Under the pieces are notes generated by a model. It saw nothing but the letters and a program-made list of their open reading frames with translations, ran no database searches and was not told the origin of the DNA. This document shows positions 1 to 5,451 of a stretch of DNA of 5,451 bases, in pieces. The translations under genes were made by a program, and so were the position numbers. Source of the stretch: Chloroflexota bacterium (GTDB taxonomy: Bacteria; Chloroflexota; Anaerolineae; Anaerolineales; Villigracilaceae); the NCBI GenBank assembly GCA_016191895.1, contig JACPVD010000118.1, positions 1 to 5,451 of the forward strand, written 5' to 3'. Within the stretch, counting starts at the first letter, position 1; each line of letters begins with the position of its first letter.

Positions 1-1
1 A

Positions 2-391
2 CATCACCAAAAGGAGGAAGGTATCCTCTTCACCGCGCTCGAAGGTCACGGATTCCCAAAGGACGCCGATCCCGTTTCCGTGTTCATGGATGAACATGTC
101 GAAGGTCGCCGCCTGACGAAGGGCATGATCGAGTGCGCGGAACGAATTAGCGCGGGCGATAACTCCGCCAAATCCCAGCTAGCCAGTCACGCCCGTGATT
201 ACATCGCCCTCCTGCGCGAACACATCCAAAAGGAGGACAATGTCCTCTTCCCCATCGCGGACGATGTCCTTGCGGAGGAAAGCGCGCAATTACTAAAAGA
301 CTTCAACCGCGCCGACGACGAACAGGGGATGAGGGACGGGTACTTGCGAGTAGCAGATGAACTGGCAAAGGCGGCCATGAATTCAAAATAA
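2..391 (+). CDS. Hemerythrin-like HHE cation-binding domain protein, 5'-truncated
   Basis: The reading frame is open from the left edge, so the N-terminus is outside the window; 129 C-terminal residues are visible. They begin with HHQKEEGILF, followed by DEHVEGR and, further on, HIQKEDNVLFPIAD. These are the HHxKEE, EHxxGR and HxxKEDxxLFPxAD motifs of bacterial hemerythrin-domain proteins (about 180 residues in the family), whose His and Glu/Asp side chains bind a diiron centre. Roughly 50 to 60 residues, including the first helix with its His ligand, should be missing. In this family the fold is a four-helix bundle, usually cytoplasmic, linked to O2, NO or iron sensing or handling; the role here cannot be decided. 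A GTG at 80 and an ATG at 86 lie inside the conserved domain and are not starts. No signal peptide or membrane segment is visible. No clear terminator follows the TAA. Confidence 0.85.
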   Translation, partial: HHQKEEGILFTALEGHGFPKDADPVSVFMDEHVEGRRLTKGMIECAERISAGDNSAKSQLASHARDYIALLREHIQKEDNVLFPIADDVLAEESAQLLKDFNRADDEQGMRDGYLRVADELAKAAMNSK

Positions 392-546
392 GGTCGGTTG
401 CTGCGTTCTACGTGCCATAAATTCCCTGAAACAGGTCGCGTTACCGGCTTACTTTAGTACCATCTCCAAACTTTCATTTTTGGACGGAATTTGTCAGCAT
501 AACGCAAGGCTGTAGATCCTTTTGCGGGGGTATAATTTTTTTGTAA
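392..546. other. Intergenic spacer between hemerythrin-like and FGE-fold genes
   Basis: This 155-base AT-richer spacer separates two genes on the same strand. It holds the TATAAT box at 531-536. I see no convincing rho-independent terminator for the upstream gene: the best stem, CCAAA (466-470) with TTTGG (479-483), is only 5 bp. Read-through from the hemerythrin-like gene is therefore possible. No small ORF with a Shine-Dalgarno was seen. Confidence 0.5.
531..536 (+). promoter_or_regulatory. Putative -10 box of the FGE-fold gene (near-leaderless start)
   Basis: A perfect TATAAT preceded by GCGGGGG lies only 10 bases before the ATG at 547. Transcription starting about 7 bases downstream would leave a leader of a few bases at most, and no Shine-Dalgarno is seen before the ATG, which fits a leaderless mRNA. 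No good -35 hexamer sits at 16-18 bp; TTGTCA at 491-496 is too far away. The call rests on the -10 match and its position only. Confidence 0.45.
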
Positions 547-1524
547 ATGAACGCGTTCAATAAACTCCTTCGTAATAAAAATGTCAAACTCGCGCTTGGC
601 GCGATTGTTGTTTTGGGTATTATTGTCATTGGCGTGGGCATGGGAGGAACAAACGCATTGACCGGCGCCGGCGGTCTTGCCGCTTCTGAACCAACGCAAA
701 CACCTTCCGTAACACCCGAAGCCCCGGTTGAGTCCGCGCCGGAAGAACCCTCACCCACTCCCACCGACACCGCCACAGCCGCTCCCACAGCCACAATCAC
801 TCCCACCCCGCCACCGGGTATTGGCTCAACTACAGTCAGCGAAATCGACGGCGCAACTCTTGTGTATGTGCCGGGAGGCGACTTTTTGATGGGATCAACA
901 GGCACCCACCCGGATGAACAACCCCAACACATTGTCAGCCTCGATTCATTCTGGATCGATCAATTTGAAGTAACCAACACTCTGTATGCGCAATGCGTAA
1001 ACGCGGGAAGTTGCGAACCTCCAGAAAATGTGGAACGATTTAATGATCCCACGCTTGCCAATTATGCAGTCGTGGACGTCTCCTGGTACAACGCGGGCGC
1101 ATATTGCGCGTGGGCCGGGCGAAGATTGCCCACCGAAGCCGAATGGGAAAAGGCCGCGCGTGGAACAGATGGGAGACTCTTTCCATGGGGCAATGCCCTT
1201 CCTGCCAGCGAATTGCTGAATTTCAGAAACGAATTTGGCGCGGTGGAAGTGGGTAGTTACCCCAACGGAGTCAGCCCGTACGGCGCGCACGACATGGCCG
1301 GCAATGTTTGGGAGTGGGTAAACGACCGATACGGCGAAACGTATTATCGAACTTCGCCCTCCGTGAATCCGCAGGGACCGGAAGATGGGCAGGATCGGGT
1401 CCTGCGCGGTGGCGCATGGTATAGCGTCACCGACAATGTCCGCGTAACGTATCGCAGTTGGGTGCATCCAACAACAAGAAATTATTATTTTGGCTTTCGC
1501 TGCGCCCGCGCCGAGTTTCCATAA
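547..1524 (+). CDS. Membrane-anchored FGE-sulfatase (SUMF1-like) domain protein, probably non-catalytic
   Basis: The product has 325 residues. Residues 1-13 are basic, about 14-34 form one hydrophobic membrane segment or uncleaved signal anchor, and 47-91 form a Pro/Thr/Ser/Glu-rich linker, so the C-terminal domain should face outside. Residues about 100-321 match the formylglycine-generating-enzyme fold: VPGGDFLMGS (108-117), FWIDQFEVTN (135-144), RRLPTEAEWEKAARG (192-206), FPWGN (212-216), YGAHDMAGNVWEW (245-257), RVLRGGAW (284-291) and FGFRCAR (315-321). In human FGE two active cysteines, Cys336 and Cys341, follow the GGS-Y motif; here the aligned positions are Ser293 and Val298. It is therefore unlikely to make formylglycine and may act as a binding or structural domain, as in many bacterial FGE-fold proteins. 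No sulfatase gene is in the window. The ATG at 547 is fixed by an in-frame TAA immediately before it, and it keeps the membrane segment. Confidence 0.88.
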   Translation: MNAFNKLLRNKNVKLALGAIVVLGIIVIGVGMGGTNALTGAGGLAASEPTQTPSVTPEAPVESAPEEPSPTPTDTATAAPTATITPTPPPGIGSTTVSEIDGATLVYVPGGDFLMGSTGTHPDEQPQHIVSLDSFWIDQFEVTNTLYAQCVNAGSCEPPENVERFNDPTLANYAVVDVSWYNAGAYCAWAGRRLPTEAEWEKAARGTDGRLFPWGNALPASELLNFRNEFGAVEVGSYPNGVSPYGAHDMAGNVWEWVNDRYGETYYRTSPSVNPQGPEDGQDRVLRGGAWYSVTDNVRVTYRSWVHPTTRNYYFGFRCARAEFP

Positions 1525-1541
1525 ATAACTTTTTGCAACAT

Positions 1542-1575
1542 AAAAAGAGCCTTCGCGTTTGCGAAGGCTCTTTTT
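1542..1575. terminator. Strong rho-independent terminator, probably bidirectional
   Basis: A perfect 15-bp inverted repeat has its left arm at 1542-1556 and right arm at 1561-1575, with loop GTTT. The core is GAGCCTTCGC/GCGAAGGCTC. It ends in TTTTT on the plus strand and equally in TTTTT on the minus strand. It lies 17 bases after the FGE-fold stop and 74 bases beyond the stop of the minus-strand SLH gene, so it can end both convergent transcripts. Confidence 0.92.
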
Positions 1576-1649
1576 ATTTAACTGCTCTTAGGCGGTACGC
1601 AGGATTTATCTTGCCCACAAGAGGCAATAGAACATTGCCGTACGAGGCG

Positions 1650-3509
1650 TTACGGGAGGTTAAAAGTCCTCACGACCAACATCGCCATTTGCGCCCGGGT
1701 TACGTTGGTCTCCGGACAAAAATTGGAGTTGCCGCATCCGGTGGAAATACCCTCAGCCGCCAGTTGCTTGATCCAGGCCGCGGCCCAGTGGGTTGTGGGA
1801 ACATCGTTGAAACCGGTGCTGCTCCCGACAGCAGGCGGGGTATAAGCAGAGCCGTGTTTGGAGCGCAGCAGGAATATGGCCATTTGCGCCTGCGTGGTGG
1901 TCGCTTCGGGACAATAGTTGCCGCTTCCGCATCCGCTGGTGACACCCTCTGCGGCGAATTGCTTGATCCACGCCGCAGCCCAGTAGTTCGTTGGAACGTC
2001 GTTAAAACCGGTGCTTGCTCCCACCGCCGGCGGGACATATCCTGCTCCATGAATCCCTCTCAGTAGGAAGATCGCCATCTGCGCACGAGTGACTGTTCCC
2101 CCCGGGCAATAACTCAGCGGGCTGAGGAGACAGCCGCCAGTGATGCCAGCCGTATAGAGTCGCTCTATGTAATTGAAAGCCCAATACGTGCTTGGAACAT
2201 CGATAAAAATCGAGATGGTGTAATTTTGGGAGGTTTGATGCGAAACAATATTGTTATAGGTCCTGCTGGCCGGGGTGAAGTAATAACTGCCCTTGGAGGG
2301 AACGACCGTTCCACTCCAATTCGGAGAGACGGTAAACGCATATGCCCCAAGGCTGTCCGCCACAGCTGTTTTCGGAACGCCATCGGTATAGCTTAAGATG
2401 GCGCCAGCGACGCCGGCGTTCCCGCTAATGATGTATGGAGTTGAGACGCCGGGTGTGGCGGTGAAGTTTTGAATGGTTTGCGTGGCGGTCAGGTTGGTGA
2501 AACTCACGCTTGTGGGTGAGAACGTATATCCTGCTTTGGACGGGGTTATCGTGCCGGTCCATCCGGAGGGCAGGACAATGGCATATTGCCCGAGGCTGTC
2601 TGCGGTGACGATTCTGGTCACTACATCCACGTATGTTAATGTGGCGCCGGCCACACCGGCATTTCCAGCAATCAGAATACTATTGATGGGATGTGTGGAG
2701 AACGCCCACCACACTCCGCCATTGGCAAGGACATATTGCTTTGGAATAACACTTGCGTTTGTGATCGCCTTTACCTGCCAATAGTAGGTTCGGTTATAGT
2801 CCAGGTTTGTGAGGAGAACACTTGTATTGAGGTAAGTTCCAGTCCATTCAGGATCGTTCAGTTCGCATACCGCACCTTCCTTTATGCAATAACTGTATTT
2901 GTCCGGGGTGGTGGAGTAGGCATTCCATTTCAAGATCGTGTTGATCGGGCTGATGCCTGTGGAGTCTTTGGCGGGCGATACTTTGCTAAATGTGGTGGTC
3001 GCCGGCGGCGGGGCGGAACCGGAAACAGGAGACGGAACAACTCCCGTCGCGTCAGTGTGCCCGCTCTTCCATACCGTCATGCAGATTTTGGAGGGAGCGT
3101 CCGGGCAATCGAGATATTCAACAGAAAGGTAGTACCCGGATACATTATAAAAAACATAATGAACCCCATCCTTTGTCTCATAAGCATTGAAGGATTCCCA
3201 GCCCGCGCCGGCAAGCGCCGTATTGGAATAGTAATCGCGCACATCCTGCGGGGCGCGCCCGTCAAACTGCTCCGAAGCCCGATGGCCTGTTCCGGAAAGG
3301 GAAACCGTATCGCCCTCCATGTTGAGGGTGATAATCCGACTCGACGAACCGAGGTTTTCCCAAGTGAGGCCGGGGTAGAGAGGAGTTTTAGGACCATCGT
3401 TTTGCAGGCCTTCGGCGGGCGCAAAACCGGCGCTTTGCCAGGCGCCGGTTGTCAGGGTGACAAGCGCAAGCATGGAGGCAAGAAATATTTTTCTGAATAC
3501 TGCGTACAT
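1650..3509 (-). CDS. Secreted multidomain SLH protein (FN3-like, tandem GNAGVAGA repeats, three SLH)
   Basis: The product has 619 residues. Residues 1 to about 32 are a signal peptide (basic start, hydrophobic stretch LASMLALVTLTTGAW, then small residues). Residues about 40-150 form a domain I do not recognise, rich in Tyr and Gly, with DVRDYYSN and GVHYVFYNVSG. After a Pro/Ser linker, about 172-272 look like a fibronectin-III-type domain (SPINTILKWNA, YNRTYYWQVKA). Residues 280-432 are two tandem beta repeats, and 434-619 are three SLH repeats. SLH triplets bind secondary cell-wall polymers and hold proteins at the cell surface; this is family knowledge. There is no catalytic motif, so an adhesion, scaffold or S-layer-associated role is an inference. 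The start is set by AAGGAGA five bases before the ATG. The second SLH repeat has TQAQ in place of the usual TRAQ. The gene is convergent with the FGE-fold gene and lies downstream of, but is separated by a terminator from, the cytochrome-SLH gene. Confidence 0.9.
   Translation of the reverse strand: MYAVFRKIFLASMLALVTLTTGAWQSAGFAPAEGLQNDGPKTPLYPGLTWENLGSSSRIITLNMEGDTVSLSGTGHRASEQFDGRAPQDVRDYYSNTALAGAGWESFNAYETKDGVHYVFYNVSGYYLSVEYLDCPDAPSKICMTVWKSGHTDATGVVPSPVSGSAPPPATTTFSKVSPAKDSTGISPINTILKWNAYSTTPDKYSYCIKEGAVCELNDPEWTGTYLNTSVLLTNLDYNRTYYWQVKAITNASVIPKQYVLANGGVWWAFSTHPINSILIAGNAGVAGATLTYVDVVTRIVTADSLGQYAIVLPSGWTGTITPSKAGYTFSPTSVSFTNLTATQTIQNFTATPGVSTPYIISGNAGVAGAILSYTDGVPKTAVADSLGAYAFTVSPNWSGTVVPSKGSYYFTPASRTYNNIVSHQTSQNYTISIFIDVPSTYWAFNYIERLYTAGITGGCLLSPLSYCPGGTVTRAQMAIFLLRGIHGAGYVPPAVGASTGFNDVPTNYWAAAWIKQFAAEGVTSGCGSGNYCPEATTTQAQMAIFLLRSKHGSAYTPPAVGSSTGFNDVPTTHWAAAWIKQLAAEGISTGCGNSNFCPETNVTRAQMAMLVVRTFNLP
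1653..2210 (-). repeat. Three SLH repeats, C-terminal to the 619-residue protein
   Basis: Repeats start at residues 434, 502 and 567, each about 65 residues apart. Each begins F-x-DVP, continues W-A-x-x-(W/Y)-I-x-x-(L/F), and has a G-C...(Y/F)-C-P segment followed by T-(R/Q)-AQMA. The cysteines are 460/468, 527/533 and 592/598. The protein ends VRTFNLP, almost the same as the end of the second SLH protein (VRTFSLP). Confidence 0.88.
2214..2678 (-). repeat. Two tandem ~75-residue beta repeats (carboxypeptidase-regulatory-like)
   Basis: Residues 280-352 and 361-432 align along their length: both carry GNAGVAGA, then a (V/T)ADSLG-x-YA segment, W-(T/S)-GT, PSK, Y-x-F-(S/T)-P and Q-(T/S)-QN-(F/Y)-T. 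This pattern is typical of Ig-like, carboxypeptidase-regulatory-like repeats that act as stalk modules in secreted proteins; that assignment is from family knowledge and not from a search. Confidence 0.75.
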
Positions 3510-3514
3510 CGTTA

Positions 3515-3521
3515 TCTCCTT
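3515..3521 (-). promoter_or_regulatory. Shine-Dalgarno AAGGAGA of the 619-residue SLH gene
   Basis: The minus strand reads AAGGAGA, then TAACG, then ATG (3509-3507). The match and the 5-base spacing are near ideal and decide the start codon. Confidence 0.88.
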
Positions 3522-3707
3522 ATCTATTGTTGAGGTGTTGACTGCTTGTACATTGGTTGGTTTCGCGTAATTCTAAAGTCGACATCCCCAAATATTGTAC
3601 ACTATCTTCCGTTTTGCGTTGGCCGATTTTCCTTCAAAATTACGCTTCACCCTGCCAGTTAACAGAATTTTTGAAGAAATTGTTCCCCCACACAGGGCGT
3701 TTTTCAT

Positions 3708-3713
3708 ATAATA
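3708..3713 (-). promoter_or_regulatory. Possible -10 box (GGG-TATTAT) for the 619-residue SLH gene
   Basis: The minus strand reads GGGTATTATATG just outside the left arm of the inverted repeat, resembling the GGGGGTATAAT box before the FGE-fold gene. Its orientation is right for the SLH gene, but it would imply a leader of about 190 bases and there is no recognisable -35. The evidence is only similarity and location. Confidence 0.3.
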
Positions 3714-3717
3714 CCCT

Positions 3718-3767
3718 CGGTTGAAAATTGCGCTTTCCGCCTTCTAAAAAAGCGCAATTTTCAACCG
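3718..3767. repeat. Perfect 18-bp inverted repeat (19 bp with outer C/G pair)
   Basis: The left arm GGTTGAAAATTGCGCTTT (3719-3736) is exactly complementary to the right arm (3749-3766), with a 12-base spacer; positions 3718 and 3767 also pair. Neither side is followed by a T-run on either strand, so it is not a typical terminator. Outside the arms the inversion continues imperfectly: CCC-TAT-type sequence on the left mirrors GGGTATATT (3771-3779) on the right, giving -10-like boxes that point outward both ways. It could be a divergent operator/promoter, a folded RNA element or the remnant of a small mobile element; the sequence alone does not decide. Confidence 0.8.
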
Positions 3768-3794
3768 TGCGGGTATATTTTGCGGGCGCGAGGC

Positions 3795-3835
3795 AAAAAA
3801 CCAAGAGACCTTCGCGCAAGGCGAAAGCCTCTTGG
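3795..3835 (-). terminator. Rho-independent terminator of the cytochrome-SLH gene
   Basis: Read on the minus strand, CCAAGAGGCTTTCGC (3835-3821) pairs with GCGAAGGTCTCTTGG (3815-3801) around a 5-base loop and is followed by TTTTTT (3800-3795). The two imperfect positions become G-U wobbles in the minus-strand RNA, which supports that orientation. It starts 29 bases after the TGA at 3865-3867. On the plus strand it is followed only by TTT, so it should be weak there. Confidence 0.9.
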
Positions 3836-3864
3836 TTTGCATGTTGTTGCGCGCAGGGAAATCG

Positions 3865-5451
3865 TCAGGGAAGGCTGAATGTACGTACAAGAAAAACAGC
3901 CATCTCGGCGCGGGTGACGGAATTGCCGGGGCAGTAGTTTCCGCCGCCGCACCCGGCAGTGACTCCCTCGAGTGCCAGTTGCTCGATCCAATCCGCGGCA
4001 AAGGAACCGGAAGGAACATCGCCAAATACCGCGCCGGTTGCGGCGGGAGGCGCGTACGCGCTTCCATGTTCGCCGCGCAGGAGGAAGATCGCCATCTGCG
4101 CGCGGGTGACGGTCGCTTCCGGGCAATAGTTTCCGCCACCGCATCCGGCTGTAATTCCTTCCGCAGCCAGTTGCTCGACCCAGGCCGCCGCCCAATAATC
4201 GGCGGGGACATCGGTAAAAATAGTTCCATTGGCGGGGGGAGGCGTATATGTGCTTCCATGCATGCCGCGCAAAATGAAGACCGCCATTTGAGCGCGGGTA
4301 ACGGACGATTCCGGGCAATACATCAGCGGAGATGAATTACATCCGCCGGTGATGCCGGCGTTATACAACCGCTCGATGAAATCCGCCGCCCAATGCGTGG
4401 ATGGGACATCGGAAAAGAGTCCTGTGCCTGCGGCTTTCCAGTGTTCGAGCAGATCCAGCAACGCCTGAGGCTGGTTTTGTGGCGGGGTGTTTCCGGCCTG
4501 GTCCTTGTCATTGACGCCATGACATGACGTGCATACGCGGATTTCGCCGGGTTGAAATGTGACCCAGACTCGCTCGCGGACGACGCCCACGCCATTTGGG
4601 TCGACCAGTTGCCAGGTCATGGCGCGACGCGCGGGGACGAACGCGGCCATGGACCCATCCAATCCCAATATCACGCTGGATGGGGGACCATTGGGATTCG
4701 GAGGTTGAATCGCCACCGCAGCCGGGTCATGCATGTGTTGGGCCAGCACACGCCGCCCTTCGCGGGGCGATTGGATTCCTCCAAGGCTGCGCAGTTGATC
4801 GGCTTGGAATAACTGCAAAAATTTCACATCGTAAATTTTGCCGGGTTGATCAATGGTTTGCACACCGCCGGGAATGCGTAAGTTCAGCGGCTGATTAATA
4901 TCCATGTCATCGCGCGTGGTAACGTTGTGGCTGACGATCAAAGCCAGGTTGTTTGCGCGCAAATACGCCTGAAACTCTGTCACATCCACGCCGGCTTGTG
5001 TAAAGACCTGCTGCTCGGGCGCACCGAGGGTGGGCGCGCGTTTTGCGGGGCGGGTTCGGGCACGGACTTCCACAGGCTGCAATTCCCACAGCGGGCCTGT
5101 GTAGGTGATCATCCTGTCCGGGTCCCAATAACTGATGGTTTTAACAATCCCGGAGGTCAGAGGCTGGTTTGCAGCGTAAAACCCATTAGGTAAAATAGAT
5201 AACGTCTTGAGACGGAAAGCATAAATGGACGGCCCGGACGAAGCCTCTTCGCCTGTCTGGCTGGTGTGCGCGGCGATGATTTTTCCATCGGCAAGCGGGA
5301 GCGGATCGCGATAATGCCCGGAATGATTTACCGAAGCAGTGGTGCCGCGCGTATCGCGATGGGTAACGTACTTGACCGCAATATGATCAGCGTCCAGCGT
5401 GGGCGGGGCCGTCATGTTGATAATCTGCCCCGAGGCATGTGTTCGAAATTC
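3865..5451 (-). CDS. HzsA-like c-type cytochrome fused to three SLH repeats, 5'-truncated
   Basis: 528 C-terminal residues are visible. The frame stays open to the right edge, so the ATG at 5415 is internal; residue numbers below count from it. Residues about 1-330 resemble the middle and C-terminal parts of hydrazine-synthase-alpha-like proteins: YRDPLPLADGK (35-45), LWELQPVEVRARTRP (109-123), DGSMAAFVPARRAMTWQL (253-270), then QPGEIRVCTSCHG (288-300). The pattern DGS-x-A-x-x-VPA...QPGE-x-R-x-C-x-x-CH is one I know from HzsA-related proteins. CTSCH (295-299, at 4519-4533) is a single c-type haem site. In anammox HzsA this region contributes to hydrazine synthesis, but most relatives are uncharacterised and nothing here shows that reaction. 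Residues 334-516 are three SLH repeats, implying export and cell-wall anchoring; a signal peptide would be outside the window. Electron transfer at the surface is an inference. A terminator lies 29 bases downstream of the TGA. The family assignment is from memory of motifs and was not searched. Confidence 0.7.
   Translation of the reverse strand, partial: EFRTHASGQIINMTAPPTLDADHIAVKYVTHRDTRGTTASVNHSGHYRDPLPLADGKIIAAHTSQTGEEASSGPSIYAFRLKTLSILPNGFYAANQPLTSGIVKTISYWDPDRMITYTGPLWELQPVEVRARTRPAKRAPTLGAPEQQVFTQAGVDVTEFQAYLRANNLALIVSHNVTTRDDMDINQPLNLRIPGGVQTIDQPGKIYDVKFLQLFQADQLRSLGGIQSPREGRRVLAQHMHDPAAVAIQPPNPNGPPSSVILGLDGSMAAFVPARRAMTWQLVDPNGVGVVRERVWVTFQPGEIRVCTSCHGVNDKDQAGNTPPQNQPQALLDLLEHWKAAGTGLFSDVPSTHWAADFIERLYNAGITGGCNSSPLMYCPESSVTRAQMAVFILRGMHGSTYTPPPANGTIFTDVPADYWAAAWVEQLAAEGITAGCGGGNYCPEATVTRAQMAIFLLRGEHGSAYAPPAATGAVFGDVPSGSFAADWIEQLALEGVTAGCGGGNYCPGNSVTRAEMAVFLVRTFSLP
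3868..4416 (-). repeat. Three SLH repeats at the C-terminus of the HzsA-like protein
   Basis: Repeats begin at residues 334, 400 and 464 (counted from the internal ATG at 5415). Motifs are F-(S/T/G)-DVP, W-A-A or F-A-A, G-C...YCP and TRAQMA/TRAEMA. Cysteines lie at 359/367, 425/431 and 489/495. The third repeat has SFAADW where the others have HWAADF or YWAAAW, losing the first Trp. DNA and protein are clearly similar to 1653-2210, so the two triplets share an origin. Confidence 0.88.

Larger units (their letters stand above)
3510..3864. other. Intergenic region between the two SLH genes
   Basis: This 355-base AT-rich stretch holds, from right to left in the direction of the flanking genes, the terminator of the cytochrome-SLH gene (3795-3835), a perfect inverted repeat (3718-3767), a possible -10 box (3708-3713), a leader of roughly 190 bases, and the Shine-Dalgarno at 3515-3521. 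A second possible -10, TACAAT on the minus strand at 3594-3599, would give a shorter leader of about 80 bases, but it has no clear -35. I see no riboswitch-like fold or credible small gene in the leader. Confidence 0.6.

Noticed and set aside
80..82. GTG as the start of the hemerythrin-like gene
   Set aside because: The conserved HHxKEE ligand motif is encoded upstream in the same frame (positions 2-19), so the gene begins outside the window.
1623..1639. Hairpin GGCAAT-AGAAC-ATTGCC just after the SLH gene stop
   Set aside because: It has a 6-bp stem and no T-run on either side; the terminator at 1542-1575 explains the region better.
2691..3533. 280-residue plus-strand ORF
   Set aside because: It is fully antisense to the well-supported SLH protein, has no recognisable domain, and its Arg/Gly-rich composition is that of a shadow frame.
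3707..3712. Plus-strand TATAAT
   Set aside because: It would transcribe straight into the inverted repeat with no gene on that strand, and it has no -35 at proper spacing; the overlapping minus-strand TATTAT is more useful.
3728..3937. 69-residue plus-strand ORF in the intergenic region
   Set aside because: It runs through the inverted repeat and the terminator stem, lacks a Shine-Dalgarno, and has no recognisable features.
3832..4335. 167-residue plus-strand ORF
   Set aside because: It lies antisense to the SLH repeats, and its repetitive Gly/Arg/Ala pattern just mirrors them. No Shine-Dalgarno is seen.
1653..4416. Possible CRISPR or satellite array from the repeated DNA
   Set aside because: The repetition is explained by coding SLH and beta-repeat modules with about 195-240 base periods and diverged sequence.
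5413..5415. ATG as the start of the cytochrome-SLH gene
   Set aside because: The frame is open for 12 more codons to the window edge, and the residues after the ATG are mid-domain with no signal peptide, although an SLH protein must be exported.

Overview
The window suggests a member of the Chloroflexota, most likely an Anaerolineae-type organism. The evidence is indirect: two exported proteins ending in cysteine-bearing SLH triplets with near-identical C-termini, a membrane-anchored FGE-fold protein with a Thr/Pro-rich linker, and moderately GC-rich genes separated by AT-rich spacers. No RNA gene, CRISPR array, transposase or integrase is visible.

Layout: (1) positions 2-391, plus strand: the 3' part of a hemerythrin-like HHE-domain gene cut by the left edge. 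(2) 392-546: a spacer with a TATAAT box close to the next start. (3) 547-1524, plus strand: a membrane-anchored FGE-sulfatase-fold protein lacking the catalytic cysteines of true formylglycine-generating enzymes. (4) 1542-1575: a strong terminator, usable from both sides, between convergent genes. (5) 1650-3509, minus strand: a 619-residue secreted multidomain protein (signal peptide, unrecognised N-domain, FN3-like domain, two tandem 'GNAGVAGA' beta repeats, three SLH repeats) with a good Shine-Dalgarno. (6) 3510-3864: an intergenic region with possible promoters, a perfect 18-bp inverted repeat flanked by outward-facing -10-like boxes, and a terminator serving the gene to its right. (7) 3865-5451, minus strand: the 3' part of a gene whose product resembles the middle/C-terminal part of hydrazine-synthase-alpha (HzsA)-like c-type cytochromes, with one CxxCH, fused to three SLH repeats; its N-terminus lies beyond the right edge.

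The genes do not form one obvious operon. The common theme is the cell envelope: two SLH proteins likely held on the cell wall and one membrane-tethered FGE-fold protein. The hemerythrin-like protein is a cytoplasmic-type diiron protein and seems unrelated. The most noteworthy items are the HzsA-like cytochrome/SLH fusion, which would place a haem domain at the cell surface, and the mirrored promoter-like inverted repeat at 3707-3779.
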